Shown here piece by piece: positions 49,023-58,449 of a DNA stretch of 64,000 bases; positions within the stretch are counted from its first letter, which is position 1; the number at the start of each line of letters is the position of its first letter. The DNA is taken from positions 1 through 64,000 of the forward strand of contig NZ_RAWE01000016.1 in the NCBI RefSeq assembly GCF_003611695.1, read 5' to 3'. The notes below the pieces were generated by a model. The model ran no database searches. It was not told the DNA's origin and worked only from the letters and a program-made list of their open reading frames with translations. Both the position numbers and the translations under genes were made by a program. Source of the stretch: Corallococcus carmarthensis. GTDB taxonomy: Bacteria; Myxococcota; Myxococcia; Myxococcales; Myxococcaceae.

Positions 49023-51179
49023 CTACCAGACCTTCACGCGCTGCTCCGGCTTCAGGTAGAGGCCCTGGCCGGGCTTCACGTCGAACGCCGGGTACCACGC
49101 GTCCAGGTTGCGCACGGTGGCCGCGCGGAACATGCCGGGCGAGTGGCCATCCGTCACGAGCAGCCGGCGCAGCAGCGGCTCGCGGAACTTGTTGCGCCAC
49201 GCCTGCGCGAAGCCCAGGAAGAAGCGCTGCTCGCCCGTGAAGCCGTCCAGCGTGGGCGCGGGCTGGCCCTCCAGGGACATCACGTAGGCGTCATGCGCGA
49301 TGGAGACGCCGGCCACGTCGGCGATGTTCTCGCCCAGCGTCAGCTCGCCGTTCACGTTCATGTCGGGCAGGGGCTTGTACGCGTCGTACTGGGCGGCCAG
49401 CGCCTTGCCCGCGGCCTTGAACTGCTCCAGGTCCTTGGGCGTCCACCAGTTGGACAGCTTGCCCTTCGCGTCGAACTGCGCGCCCACGTCGTCGAAGCTG
49501 TGGACGATTTCGTGGCCGATGACGGAGCCGATGCCCGCGTAGTTCACGGCGGGGTCCGCGTTCGGGTCGAAGAAGGGCGGCTGGAGGATGGCGGCCGGGA
49601 AGATGATGGAGTTCTGCTGCGGCGAATTGAGCGCGTTGACCTCCTGGGGCGCCATGAACCACTCCTTGCGGTCCACGGGCTTGCCCAGCTTGGCCAGGTT
49701 GCGCTTGTGCTCGAAGAGCTCCGAGCGCTCCTCGTTGCCGAAGGCGTCTCCCTTGACGATCTCCAGGCCGGAGTAGTCACGCCAGGTGTCCGGGTGGCCG
49801 ATGCCCACCTGCACCGTGCCCAGCTTCTCCTTGGCGCGGGCCTTGGTCTCCGGCGACATCCACGCGAGCGCGTCGATGTGGCGGCCCAGCGCGGCCAGGA
49901 TGTTGCGCACCATCACGTCCGCCTCGGCCTTGGCGGCCGGCGGGAAGTGCTTGTCCACGTAGCGCTTGCCCACGGCCTCGCCCATGGCGCCGTTGGTGAA
50001 GTCCACGCCGCGCTTCCAGCGCGGGCGCAGCTGCTGCGCGCCGGACATGGTGCGGCCGTTGAAGTCGAAGCTCGCGTCCACGAAGGGCTTGGACAGGACC
50101 GAGGCGCCGCGCAGGATGGCGTGGAAGGCCAGGTAGTCCTTCCAGGTCTGGAGGGGCTCGCTGCCCACGAGCTTCGCGATGCCGGTGATGGCGCTGGGCT
50201 GCCAGGCGATGAAGTCCTTCTGGGACGTCAGGCCCGCGCTCGCGAAGTACGCGGCCCAGTCCATCCCGGGCGCCTTCTTCGCGAAGTCCGCCTGCTTCCA
50301 GGGGTTGTTCACCTTGGCCACGTCCTGCGTGTCCTGGGCCGCCCAGTGGGCCTGGGCGATCTTCTTCTCCAGTCCGAAGATGGCGCCCGCCTTGGCTTCC
50401 GCGCCGGGGATGCCGGCGTTCTTCAGCTGGGTGGCGATGTGCTGCTGATACTTCTCCCGCACCTCTTTGAAGCGCGGCGTGTCCTTCAGATAGAAGTCGC
50501 GGTCCGGCAGGCCCAGGCCGCCCTGGAGGAGGTAGGCGGCGTAGCGGCTGGGGTCGTTCAGGTCCTCCGCCACCCACAGGCCCAGCAGGCGCTCCGTGGT
50601 GGCCTGCCCGGTGTTGAGCGGATCCACGTCACTGCGCAGCGTGGTGCCCAGCAACGAGGCCAGGTCCTTGCGGTTGGCGACGGCCGCGATGCGGTCCAGC
50701 TCCGGCTTGAGCGGCGTGGCGCCGCGGGCCTCGATGGCGGCCTCGTCGATGAAGCTGGCGTAGTAGTCCCCCAGCTTGCGCTCCTCGCTGCCGGCGGGGG
50801 CGTCCGACTTCGCGGCGGCCTCCAGCAACTCGCGCGTCTGCTGCGAGGCGTCGTCGGACAGCCGCGAGAACATGCCGTAGGAGGAGCGGTCCGGAGGAAT
50901 CTCCGTGGTGTCCGCCCACTTGCCGTTGACGTAGCGATAGAAGTCGTCGCCGGGGGCCACGGAGGTGTCCATGCCCGGCGTGTCGACGCCAAAGCTCCCG
51001 TAGTGCGGCTTGGGCGCGGCGGGGGCCGTGGGCGCCGGGGCAGGGGTGGCGGCGGCCTGCGCCGGCGGCGGGGACTTCTCCGCGGGCGAAGTGGAGGCGC
51101 ACGCGGTGATGAGCGCGGACGCGCAGACGCCGAGCGTCATGCGCGCGGCGCCAAACGGCGGTCTGGAACGGAACGACAT
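49023..51179 (-). CDS. pepO: M13-family (neprilysin/PepO) zinc metallopeptidase lipoprotein
   Basis: 718 residues; the ATG at 51179 has AGGAG six bases upstream. The signal ARMTLGVCASALITAC has lipobox I-T-A-C, then an Ala/Pro linker. The M13 N-terminal domain begins SVAPGDDFYRYVNGKWADTT. Catalytic domain: NALNSPQQNSIIFPAAILQP (the NAYY-like substrate strand), VIGHEIVHSFDDVG (zinc His556, His560) and LGENIADVAGVSIAHDA (Glu617). The family usually ends in C-x-x-W; here VKVW. Cell-surface oligopeptidase of up to about 40-residue peptides; in a predator it would degrade peptides released from prey. Confidence 0.93.
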   Translation of the reverse strand: MSFRSRPPFGAARMTLGVCASALITACASTSPAEKSPPPAQAAATPAPAPTAPAAPKPHYGSFGVDTPGMDTSVAPGDDFYRYVNGKWADTTEIPPDRSSYGMFSRLSDDASQQTRELLEAAAKSDAPAGSEERKLGDYYASFIDEAAIEARGATPLKPELDRIAAVANRKDLASLLGTTLRSDVDPLNTGQATTERLLGLWVAEDLNDPSRYAAYLLQGGLGLPDRDFYLKDTPRFKEVREKYQQHIATQLKNAGIPGAEAKAGAIFGLEKKIAQAHWAAQDTQDVAKVNNPWKQADFAKKAPGMDWAAYFASAGLTSQKDFIAWQPSAITGIAKLVGSEPLQTWKDYLAFHAILRGASVLSKPFVDASFDFNGRTMSGAQQLRPRWKRGVDFTNGAMGEAVGKRYVDKHFPPAAKAEADVMVRNILAALGRHIDALAWMSPETKARAKEKLGTVQVGIGHPDTWRDYSGLEIVKGDAFGNEERSELFEHKRNLAKLGKPVDRKEWFMAPQEVNALNSPQQNSIIFPAAILQPPFFDPNADPAVNYAGIGSVIGHEIVHSFDDVGAQFDAKGKLSNWWTPKDLEQFKAAGKALAAQYDAYKPLPDMNVNGELTLGENIADVAGVSIAHDAYVMSLEGQPAPTLDGFTGEQRFFLGFAQAWRNKFREPLLRRLLVTDGHSPGMFRAATVRNLDAWYPAFDVKPGQGLYLKPEQRVKVW

Positions 51180-51337
51180 GGAAGCTCCTGGATGTGCCCG
51201 AACGGGGTGGCGCACTCTGGCGCACGCGGGCGCATCGCCAACAGCGCAAACGGCGGTTTCATCCCAGCCATTGCGTTCCAGACGCTGGGTCCGGGGTAGA
51301 GCCCCGGGACAATGGCGCGCCGCGCTGTCCTCCGGGC

Positions 51338-53803
51338 TCAGCGGGTCCAGCGGAGCCCGGCCACGGCATCGCCCCCGTGTTCGTAGTACTCCATGACCAC
51401 GGTGTGCTCTCCGGCGGTCATCCAGCGGCCCACGACGAAGCTCATGGCCGACTGGTCCCTCCACTCATCGATGATGCGAGAGCCGTCCACGAACACGCGG
51501 ACGCCGTCATCCGCCTGGGCGAGGAAGAAGTACAGGCTCGACGCGAAGTAGAACCGCCCCGTCCAGCGCACGGAGAAGTCGTCGGGCCCCACCTCCGGCA
51601 CGGGGCTGCCCGTGGCCCAGAAGTTATTGAGCGGCGCCCCTTCGCAGCGCACCCGCGCCGGGGAGCCCTCCAGGTCCCGGTTGCCGAAGTACTCCGCCCG
51701 GTACTGTCCAACCGGGCACTCCGTGGGGGCGACGGCCTCGAAGAACGCCGTGTAGCTGGCGTCGCTCGAACCGGCCTGGATGACGTGCGCCGCGGCCCCG
51801 CCGTCCGACCACTCGCGGAACTCGAAGACACCTTGGGGCGACGGAGCGATCAGGGTGTGCGTGGAGCCGACGATGACCGGGCGGACCCGGGGCGACGGCC
51901 CGCTCGTGCCGTCGAACACCAGCTCCAGCCCCGGCGGTGACGTCTGGAGGGTCACCTGCACGAGCTGCGGGTCCAGGGTGATCATCCAACTGCTCGTCAG
52001 CCCCGTCGAGTTCATCGCGGTCAGCTTGATGTCGAAGTGCACCTCGTCACCATGGTCCGGGACGGTGAAGGACCCGGTCGCACCCGTGCTCGTGGAGTAC
52101 GGATGGGTATGGCAGCTGCCCGAGGTGCAGTGGCGCAGGGTGATGGTCCACCTCAGCCGGTCGCCAGGAATGGGGCCCTCGTTGGGGTCGACCGCCGAGC
52201 CCGAGTAGGTCACCACGTCGCCGACCTTGAAGCGGTACGTCTGCGAGGGCGAGTGGATGGTCACGACCGGCAGCGCGTTGCCCACGGTGACGCTTACGGC
52301 GGCGGAGTGGCTGCCGCCGCGCCCATCGCTGACGGTCAGCCGGGCCACGTAGAAGCCGGTCACGGCATACGTGTGCTCCGGGCCGGGCAGCGTCGACACG
52401 GGGGTGCCGTCCCCGAAGTCCCAGCGGTACTGGAGCGCGTCACCGTCCGCGTCGTTCGAGCCCGCGCTGGAGAAGCGCACGAGCAGGGGCGGCTGACCCC
52501 TGCGAGGTGTCGCCGACGCCACGGCCACGGGCGGCGTGTTGCCCTCCGTGTAGCGGATGCGGCGCAGCTCACCCGCGAGGATGTCCACGAAGAAGAGGTT
52601 GGAGTCCGGCCCGATGCCGAGCTCCACCAGCCCGCCCACCCCGGTCGCGAACGACGTCACGCTGTCGGGCACGAGCTGATCATTCGCATCCACCCGCAGG
52701 GAGCGGATCCACTGCTGGCTGTAGTCGCCGAAGAAGTAGGCGCCCCGCCACGTCTCTGGGTACGCCATGCCCGTGTAGAAGCCGCCGCCCGTGGCCGTCT
52801 GGCCCACGCCGTGGTCCCAGACGTACAGCGGAGGCCGCACCGCGCCGGGCCCTCGTGCATAGAGGGCCTGGCAGACGGCTTTGGGTTCATAGCCGCTCTG
52901 GCGGAAGGGGCCCTCGTAGCAGGGCCAGCCCAGGTTCGCCCCCGGGAGCGCGACGTTGATCTCCTCGTAGGTGTTCCAGCCGACGTCGCCCAGGTAGGGC
53001 GTGGAGGTGCCCGGGCGCAGGCTGAAGCGATAGGGATTGCGCAGCCCCAGCGCCCACACCTTGGAGCGGTTGGCCCGGGCATCCCCGTTCCAGAACGGGT
53101 TCGAGGCCACGCCCTCGCCGGAGCGGGTGATGTGCAGCACCTTGCCCGCGAGCGAGTCCAGACTCTGCGCCCGCAGGGCGTCGTCGTCGACCGCGTCGAA
53201 GCGGGCGCCGTCTCCTGACGTCACGAAGAGGGTGCCGTCCGGCGCGAAGCGGAGGGTGCCCACGGAGTGCGACTCGCTGTCCGAGGGAATGCAATCCGCG
53301 CCCGCGGGAAAGTCATTGCAGGAGTTGCCCACCACGGTGCCGAGCAGCACGACCTCGCTCGCGGGCGAAGCCATGTCCCCCTGGGCGGTGTAGCGCGCCA
53401 GCCGCGCCGTCTTGGGCCCGGCGTCATCCGTGTCATCGTCGTCGTAGGTGTAGAGCAGGTAGACGAAGCCATTGGTGGCGAAGTCGGGATCCACCGCGAG
53501 CCCCAGCAGCCCGCGATCATGGTGCGAGTTCACCCGCCCGCGGATGTCGAGGAAAGCCACGGGCTGGAGGACGCCGTGCTTGAAGAGCCGGACCACCCCT
53601 GCCTTCTCCGCGATGAGGAGGCTCCCATCGGGAAGGCTCGCGAACGTCGTCGGGTATTGCAGGCCCGTGACCACGGGCTCGGAGGAGAAGCCTGCTGGCA
53701 GGGTGAGGGGCGCCAGGGGCTGGGCTCCGGCCCCTGGCCACCCTCCCAGACACAGCGCGAACAGGACAGCGAGGAACGGCGGACAGCGTCGCAGTGACAG
53801 CAT
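51338..53803 (-). CDS. PQQ-type glucose/sorbosone dehydrogenase-like secreted protein with PKD and PA14 domains
   Basis: 821 residues. The start MLSLRRCPPFLAVLFALCLG gives the signal peptide (GGAGGG about eight bases upstream); a longer frame to 53911 adds non-signal residues. The GSDH propeller spans about 28-425 (ADKAG-like IAEKAGVVRLFKHGVLQ; GRVNSHHDRGLLGLAVDPDF; VWALGLRNPYRFSLRPGTST). It has no insertion where the 2328-5063 protein has one. A PKD domain follows (LQYRWDFGDGTPVSTLPGP, about 430-520), then an Ig-like segment and C-terminal PA14-like domain (YRAEYFGNRDLEGSPARV; FFLAQADDGVRVFVDGSR). PA14 and PKD suggest glycan or surface attachment. Confidence 0.87.
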   Translation of the reverse strand: MLSLRRCPPFLAVLFALCLGGWPGAGAQPLAPLTLPAGFSSEPVVTGLQYPTTFASLPDGSLLIAEKAGVVRLFKHGVLQPVAFLDIRGRVNSHHDRGLLGLAVDPDFATNGFVYLLYTYDDDDTDDAGPKTARLARYTAQGDMASPASEVVLLGTVVGNSCNDFPAGADCIPSDSESHSVGTLRFAPDGTLFVTSGDGARFDAVDDDALRAQSLDSLAGKVLHITRSGEGVASNPFWNGDARANRSKVWALGLRNPYRFSLRPGTSTPYLGDVGWNTYEEINVALPGANLGWPCYEGPFRQSGYEPKAVCQALYARGPGAVRPPLYVWDHGVGQTATGGGFYTGMAYPETWRGAYFFGDYSQQWIRSLRVDANDQLVPDSVTSFATGVGGLVELGIGPDSNLFFVDILAGELRRIRYTEGNTPPVAVASATPRRGQPPLLVRFSSAGSNDADGDALQYRWDFGDGTPVSTLPGPEHTYAVTGFYVARLTVSDGRGGSHSAAVSVTVGNALPVVTIHSPSQTYRFKVGDVVTYSGSAVDPNEGPIPGDRLRWTITLRHCTSGSCHTHPYSTSTGATGSFTVPDHGDEVHFDIKLTAMNSTGLTSSWMITLDPQLVQVTLQTSPPGLELVFDGTSGPSPRVRPVIVGSTHTLIAPSPQGVFEFREWSDGGAAAHVIQAGSSDASYTAFFEAVAPTECPVGQYRAEYFGNRDLEGSPARVRCEGAPLNNFWATGSPVPEVGPDDFSVRWTGRFYFASSLYFFLAQADDGVRVFVDGSRIIDEWRDQSAMSFVVGRWMTAGEHTVVMEYYEHGGDAVAGLRWTR

Positions 53804-53924
53804 GAAAGCGTCCCTCCAGTGCGGGAGCGTCCGGGATGCGGGAAGCTGGCACTTCAGTTCCCCCTGGCCATCTGTCCCCCAGGGATCGGTTACGGTCAGG
53901 GATTGAGCCATTCAAGGGGGACGC

Positions 53925-54554
53925 ATGACTCCGTCCGCATTCCGTCCTGCATACACAGTCCAGACCGGGCACACCGTCCTCCGCTGCTGGTCACCGGCCG
54001 ACGCCCCACTGGCACTCCGAGCCATCGAAGCCAGCCTGGAGCACCTGCGTCCCTGGATGGAATGGGCGAAGCGCTACCCGATGAACGTGTCGCAGCAGGC
54101 GGGGCAGCTTCGCCGGATGCGCGGACTCTTCGACCTGGGGCAGGACTTCGCCTATGGCGTGTTCAGCCGCGACGGCACCGAGGTCCTCGGCGGCACGGGC
54201 CTGCATCCCCGGGTGGGGGAGGGTGCACTGGAGATTGGATACTGGATCGCGGAGCGCCACACCGGCCGGGGGCTCGCGACGGAGATCGCCGGAGCGCTCA
54301 CCCGCGTCGCGTTCGAACTGGAGGGCGTGCGCCGGGTGGAGATCCATTGCGACCCCCGCAACGTCCGCAGCGCCGCGGTCGCCCGGAGGCTGGGTTTCAC
54401 CCATGAAGCCACGTTGCGACAGCGGCTCGTCGCGCCCGACGGCGCGCTTCGGGACACGATGATCTGGACGTTGCTCTCCGGCGAGTACCCCGCCAGCCGT
54501 GCCGCCGCGACCGTCGTCGAGGCCTTCGACGTGCTGGAACAGAAGCTGCTTTGA
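53925..54554 (+). CDS. GNAT-family N-acetyltransferase (RimJ/RimL type)
   Basis: 209 residues. The start follows AAGGGGGA. Motif A, the acetyl-CoA loop, is EIGYWIAERHTGRGLATEIA, and the later strand is RVEIHCDPRNVRSAAVARRL followed by GFTHEATLRQRLVAPDGA, both diagnostic for Acetyltransf_3. N-terminal strand TVLRCWSPADAPLALRAIEA. The likely reaction is acetylation of a protein N-terminus or small molecule with acetyl-CoA. It is divergent from the sugar-dehydrogenase-like gene, 121 bp away. Confidence 0.9.
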   Translation: MTPSAFRPAYTVQTGHTVLRCWSPADAPLALRAIEASLEHLRPWMEWAKRYPMNVSQQAGQLRRMRGLFDLGQDFAYGVFSRDGTEVLGGTGLHPRVGEGALEIGYWIAERHTGRGLATEIAGALTRVAFELEGVRRVEIHCDPRNVRSAAVARRLGFTHEATLRQRLVAPDGALRDTMIWTLLSGEYPASRAAATVVEAFDVLEQKLL

Positions 54555-54673
54555 GATAACAAACATCGCATTTGGTATGGAATGCAGTTTATTCCTGTCT
54601 ATGTATTGACTCGGGAATCAACGGGTCTCAGGATGGCCGCGCTTCACTCCCCTGCCGCCCCCGAGGTGTCTCA

Positions 54674-56281
54674 ATGACGTTGAAACTCCCTGCGTGGTGC
54701 ATGCGTCTACCGGTGGTCTTGGTGTCCCTGTTGCTGCCGCTCACGGGCTCGGCCCTCCCGGTCCGGGCCACGGCCTCCAGCGCGGTGCTGGCCGCTGTTC
54801 CGACGACGGGCTTCCGGTTCGTCGACATCACCGCGAGCGACGGCACGGTGCTCAAGGCGAACTACATCGCGCCCACGACGCCCGGGCCCCATCCGGCGGT
54901 GATCTTCATCTCCAGCTGGGGGCTCAACGACCTGGAGTATCTGGCCCAGGCCAATGCGCTGGCACAGAAGGGCTACGTGGCGCTCTCCTACACGCCGCGC
55001 GGCTTCTGGGCCTCCGGCGGTGGCATTGATACGGCCGGTCCGGCGGACATCGCGGACACCACGCGCGTCATTGATTGGATGATTGCCAACACAACCGCGA
55101 ATTCCTCCCGTATCGGGCTCGCGGGTGTTTCGTATGGCGCGGGCATCGCGCTCATCGCCTCGGGCTTCGACCCGCGCGTGAAGGCGGTGGCGGCGCTCTC
55201 CGGCTGGTCGGACCTGGTGGCTTCGCTGTTCGGCGGAGAGACGCGGCGTCCGCAGGCGGTGGCGCTGCTCGACCTGGCCGCGACGCTGCTGGGCCGGCCC
55301 AGCCCCGAGCTCAGCACGACCATCGACAACTACTTCGCCAACCAGAACATCGAGTCCATCAAGACCTGGGGGCGCGTGCGCTCGGCGGCCACGTACATCA
55401 GCCGGATCAACACGAACAAGCCCGCCATCCTGATGGCCAATTCGTACGGCGACAGCCTCTTCCCGCCCAACCAGCTGGTGTCGTTCTATGGCCAGCTCTC
55501 CGGGCCCAAGCGGCTGGAGTTCGCCCCGGGCGACCACGCCGTCGTGGAGGCCACGGGCCTCCTGGGACTGCCCAACCACGTCTGGACCAGCTTCGGCCGC
55601 TGGATGGACCAGTACGTCGCGGGCGTGGACACCGGCATCTCCCGCGAGGCGCCCGTCGTGCTGCGCACCTACGACGGCGACGTGGAGGGCTATGCGTCGT
55701 GGGCCGCGGTCGCCAGGAGCACGCAGCGCTACGGCCTGGGCGCCATCCGCGTGCTGGATGGCACCGGCACCCTGGGCGGCGCGCCCACGTCGGGTGGTTC
55801 GCGGGTCGTCTGGTCCGGCTTCGACACCTCCGCCGACGCGGGCGTGGCGCTCCTGACCAACGGGCTCCAGGCGCTGACGGGCATTCCTCCCGTGGTCTGG
55901 CTGCCGGGCGTCAACCGCCTCAACGCCGGAGTCTGGACGTCGTCCGTCACCACGAGCGGTATCTCCATCCGTGGCTCGGCGGCCCTGCGCGTGCGCATCA
56001 CGCCTTCCACCGCGTCGGGGACGGTCGTCGCCTACCTGTATGATCTGCTCGGTGACTACGGCGGTCTCATCACCCACGTGCCCCTCACCTGGAAGGGCGC
56101 CACGCCGGGCGTGCCGCTGGACCTGGACCTGACGTTCCCCGCGACGGCGTACGACGTGCCCGTGTTGCACCGGCTGGCGCTCGTCGTCGACACGGAGGAC
56201 CCGCTCTACCTGGACGCCAACACCACTGGCGCGACGGTGTCGCTCGGCGGACCGTCCTGGTTGGATCTGCCGGTGCGCTGA
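54674..56281 (+). CDS. Secreted CocE/S15-type alpha/beta hydrolase (X-Pro dipeptidyl-peptidase-like)
   Basis: 535 residues; the ATG at 54674 follows GAGGTG. Signal peptide LPVVLVSLLLPLTGSALPVR. The N-terminal hydrolase domain: GPHPAVIFISSWGLNDLEYL (oxyanion side), SYTPRGFWASGGGID and RIGLAGVSYGAGIALIASGF with nucleophile Ser in G-V-S-Y-G; later YGDSLFPPNQLV (Asp) and FAPGDHAVVEATG (His). The C-terminal 200 residues (VRITPSTASGTVVAYLYDLL) form the beta jelly-roll typical of PF08530. Substrates of the family are esters, acyl bonds and proline peptides. The upstream gap (54555-54673) is strikingly AT-rich for this genome and probably holds the promoter. Confidence 0.87.
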   Translation: MTLKLPAWCMRLPVVLVSLLLPLTGSALPVRATASSAVLAAVPTTGFRFVDITASDGTVLKANYIAPTTPGPHPAVIFISSWGLNDLEYLAQANALAQKGYVALSYTPRGFWASGGGIDTAGPADIADTTRVIDWMIANTTANSSRIGLAGVSYGAGIALIASGFDPRVKAVAALSGWSDLVASLFGGETRRPQAVALLDLAATLLGRPSPELSTTIDNYFANQNIESIKTWGRVRSAATYISRINTNKPAILMANSYGDSLFPPNQLVSFYGQLSGPKRLEFAPGDHAVVEATGLLGLPNHVWTSFGRWMDQYVAGVDTGISREAPVVLRTYDGDVEGYASWAAVARSTQRYGLGAIRVLDGTGTLGGAPTSGGSRVVWSGFDTSADAGVALLTNGLQALTGIPPVVWLPGVNRLNAGVWTSSVTTSGISIRGSAALRVRITPSTASGTVVAYLYDLLGDYGGLITHVPLTWKGATPGVPLDLDLTFPATAYDVPVLHRLALVVDTEDPLYLDANTTGATVSLGGPSWLDLPVR

Positions 56282-56299
56282 GTCCAGCACCCCCGTGAT

Positions 56300-56323
56300 G
56301 GAGGGCGCTTCCGGGCGCCCTCC
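56300..56323 (+). terminator. Terminator of the S15-type hydrolase gene
   Basis: GGAGGGCGC-TTCCGG-GCGCCCTCC, a perfect 9-bp stem, 18 nt past the stop at 56281 and 15 nt before the next start. Followed by GTCGTTCC. Confidence 0.6.
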
Positions 56324-56338
56324 GTCGTTCCAGGGGGC

Positions 56339-57976
56339 GTGTCCTCTGTGTTAACGCTCCCGGCGTCCATGGGAACCGCCGCCTCGGAACGCACCCGCGT
56401 CGCCCTGCTCGTCCTCGCTGGCGGCGTGCTGGCCCTGCTGCTGTCGCACCACCCCGCCATCCTGTCCGGGCTGCGCCTGGTGCAGGGCGACGAGGGCGAC
56501 GTTCGCTTCAACCACTACATCCTGGAGCACGGCTGGCGCTTCGTGTCCGGCGACCCGGCGCACGCGCGCTTCTGGGATCCGCCGATGTTCCACCCGGAGA
56601 CCAACGTCGCCGCGTACTCCGACGTGCTGCTGGGCGTGGCGCCATTCTACTGGGTGTGGCGAGCGCTGGGGCTGGGCGCGGACCTGTCGTGGCAGGCATG
56701 GGCGCTCACCATGGCGGCGCTCAACTACGCGGCGGCGGTGTGGCTGCTCCGGCGCGGGTTCGGCCTGCGTGTCTTTCCAGCGGTGGTGGGCGCGGTGCTC
56801 TTCACGGCCGGCGCTCCGCGCATCAACCAGCTCAACCACCCGCAGCTGGAAGGGCAGTTCTTCGCGCTCCTCGCCGTGGGCGCGGTGATCGTACTGACGC
56901 GGCCGGAGACGGACCGGCGGCGCGGGATTGCCTGGGCCGCGCTGCTCGTGGGCGCGTTCGTGGCCCAGCTCTACGCGGGTTTCTACTGGGGCTGGTTCCT
57001 CTTCTTCTTCCTGCTGCTGGCTTTCATCGCCGGGCTCGCCTTCCAGGACACGCGCGGTCCGCTGCTGACGGCGCTGCGCCGCCACCTCCCGGCGCTGGTG
57101 GGCTTTGGCGTCGTGGGGCTGGCGCTGCTCGCGCCGCTCGTCCTGCATTCGCGTCAGGCCATTGGCACGGTGGGCCTGCGCACCTTCTCTGAAGTCTCAC
57201 CGATGGTGCCGCGCTTCTGGAGCTGGTTCTTCGTGGGGCAGGACAGCTGGCTGTACGGGTGGACGAATGGCTTCTCCAAGTTCCAGCGCATGCCCGTGGC
57301 GTGGGAGCACCGGCTGGGCTTCGGCTTCCTGACTCCGGTGCTGGCGGGCATCGGCCTGTGGCAGGCGCGCTCGCGGCCCGCCGTGCGGCTGCTGCTCGTC
57401 GTGGCGGTGGCCACGCTGGTGCTCGCCTCGCGCTACACCGGCGGCTTCACGCCCTGGTGGCTCGTGTTCCACGGCGTGCCCGGCGCGGCGGCCATCCGGG
57501 CCCTGGCCCGCATCGGCATGTGGCTGCTGGTGCCCGCGGGCGTGGGGCTGGCCCTGTTCCTCCAGCGGCAGTGGGACTCCGGGCGCGCGGCGCTGGCGGT
57601 GGGCCTGGGCGCGCTGTGCCTGCTGGAGCAGGGGCTCACCGGCCCCTTCTATGACCGGCACGAAGCCCGCGCGGACGTGGAGGCGGTGGCCGCGCGCATC
57701 CCGCCCGGCTGTACGACGTTCTTCTACGCGCCGACGTCCGGCGAGGCCCAGGAGTGGAAGTACAACCTGGACGCCGTGTGGGCATCCGGGGAGCACGGCG
57801 TGCCCACGGTGAATGGCTACTCGGGCAACTACCCGCAGGGCTGGAAGCTCCAGGACAACCGCCGCTTCAACGCGGAGGCCTCGGCGCGCATCGACCGCGA
57901 CCTGGAGGCCTGGATGCGCTCGCGGAACCTGGCGCCCGCGAGCGTCTGCCGCATCGAGATGCCGGCGCGGCGGTAG
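56339..57976 (+). CDS. Polytopic membrane protein, GT-C glycosyltransferase-like
   Basis: 545 residues (GTG start; GTG at 56348 or ATG at 56369 are alternatives). About eleven membrane helices, for example VALLVLAGGVLALLLSHHP, FFLLLAFIAGLAFQ and VGFGVVGLALLAPLVL. The first extracytoplasmic loop has GDEGDVRFNHYILEHGWRFV and FWDPPMFHPETNVAAYSDVL, an acidic loop in the position where GT-C enzymes keep their catalytic Asp. A soluble C-terminal part follows (FFYAPTSGEAQEWKYNLDAV). Lipid-linked-sugar glycosyltransferase is the likeliest class, but the family is not assigned. No related glycan genes lie next to it. Confidence 0.72.
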   Translation: MSSVLTLPASMGTAASERTRVALLVLAGGVLALLLSHHPAILSGLRLVQGDEGDVRFNHYILEHGWRFVSGDPAHARFWDPPMFHPETNVAAYSDVLLGVAPFYWVWRALGLGADLSWQAWALTMAALNYAAAVWLLRRGFGLRVFPAVVGAVLFTAGAPRINQLNHPQLEGQFFALLAVGAVIVLTRPETDRRRGIAWAALLVGAFVAQLYAGFYWGWFLFFFLLLAFIAGLAFQDTRGPLLTALRRHLPALVGFGVVGLALLAPLVLHSRQAIGTVGLRTFSEVSPMVPRFWSWFFVGQDSWLYGWTNGFSKFQRMPVAWEHRLGFGFLTPVLAGIGLWQARSRPAVRLLLVVAVATLVLASRYTGGFTPWWLVFHGVPGAAAIRALARIGMWLLVPAGVGLALFLQRQWDSGRAALAVGLGALCLLEQGLTGPFYDRHEARADVEAVAARIPPGCTTFFYAPTSGEAQEWKYNLDAVWASGEHGVPTVNGYSGNYPQGWKLQDNRRFNAEASARIDRDLEAWMRSRNLAPASVCRIEMPARR

Positions 57977-58000
57977 GCGCCGCCGCGCGCGGGCACCGGA

Positions 58001-58432
58001 CTACTTCGCGATCGTGACGTAGTCGCCCTTGAGCGCGACGCCCGTGACGAAGCTGCCGGCGTGGCACTCGATTTCGGTGGCGCTCTTGCCCTCCACCTTC
58101 TTGTAGTAGCTCACGATGTGGACCACCGCGTTGGCGCCGTTCTTCTTCGCGCCCTCCTGCAGGGCGATGAGCGCGGAGAGGGCGGCCCACTTGCAGGCGT
58201 AGTCGTCCGACTTGCCCACTCCGTTGGTCTTCTTGTTCGTGGTGTCGCTGCCCAGCGTCTTCAGCACGTTGGGCGTCTTCGCGCCTTCCAGGAAGAACTT
58301 CACCGAGCCGTCCAGCTTCTCCTTGGCTTCGGGCAGGGCCATCACATCCGCCAGCTTCACCTTCGTCACGGTGTCGCGCGCCAGGGCGGGGCTCGCGGCG
58401 GTCAGGGCCAGCAACAGGAGGGCTTTCTTCAT
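58001..58432 (-). CDS. Small exported protein (RcsF/YbjQ-like fold), last gene of the polyene operon
   Basis: 143 residues. Signal peptide MKKALLLLALTAASPALA. The rest: LADVMALPEAKEKLDGSVKF, DDYACKWAALSALIALQEGA, KKNGANAVVHIVSYYKKVEG and EIECHAGSFVTGVALKGDYV. Helix with A-L-I-A-L-Q-E-G-A-K followed by GANAVV-hI and a Cys-containing strand resembles the RcsF/YbjQ fold; such proteins are often mis-annotated 'excinuclease ATPase subunit' but show no ATPase or DNA motif. Two Cys (in YACKW and IECHAG) could form a disulfide. It follows the ketosynthase stop by 17 bp and is probably cotranscribed. Confidence 0.7.
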   Translation of the reverse strand: MKKALLLLALTAASPALARDTVTKVKLADVMALPEAKEKLDGSVKFFLEGAKTPNVLKTLGSDTTNKKTNGVGKSDDYACKWAALSALIALQEGAKKNGANAVVHIVSYYKKVEGKSATEIECHAGSFVTGVALKGDYVTIAK

Positions 58433-58449
58433 CGCGGGATCTCCAGGCA

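Noticed and set aside
47373-51299. Open frame of 1308 codons across the LysR, methyltransferase and M13 peptidase genes
   Set aside because: It is antisense to three well-supported genes and has shadow-like composition.
54555-54673. Sigma-54 promoter in the AT-rich gap before the S15-type hydrolase
   Set aside because: No GG-N10-GC pair with acceptable flanks is present; only a vague AT-rich promoter region can be claimed.
58001-58432. Excinuclease subunit
   Set aside because: The protein has a signal peptide and no nucleotide- or DNA-binding motif, so that common annotation does not fit.
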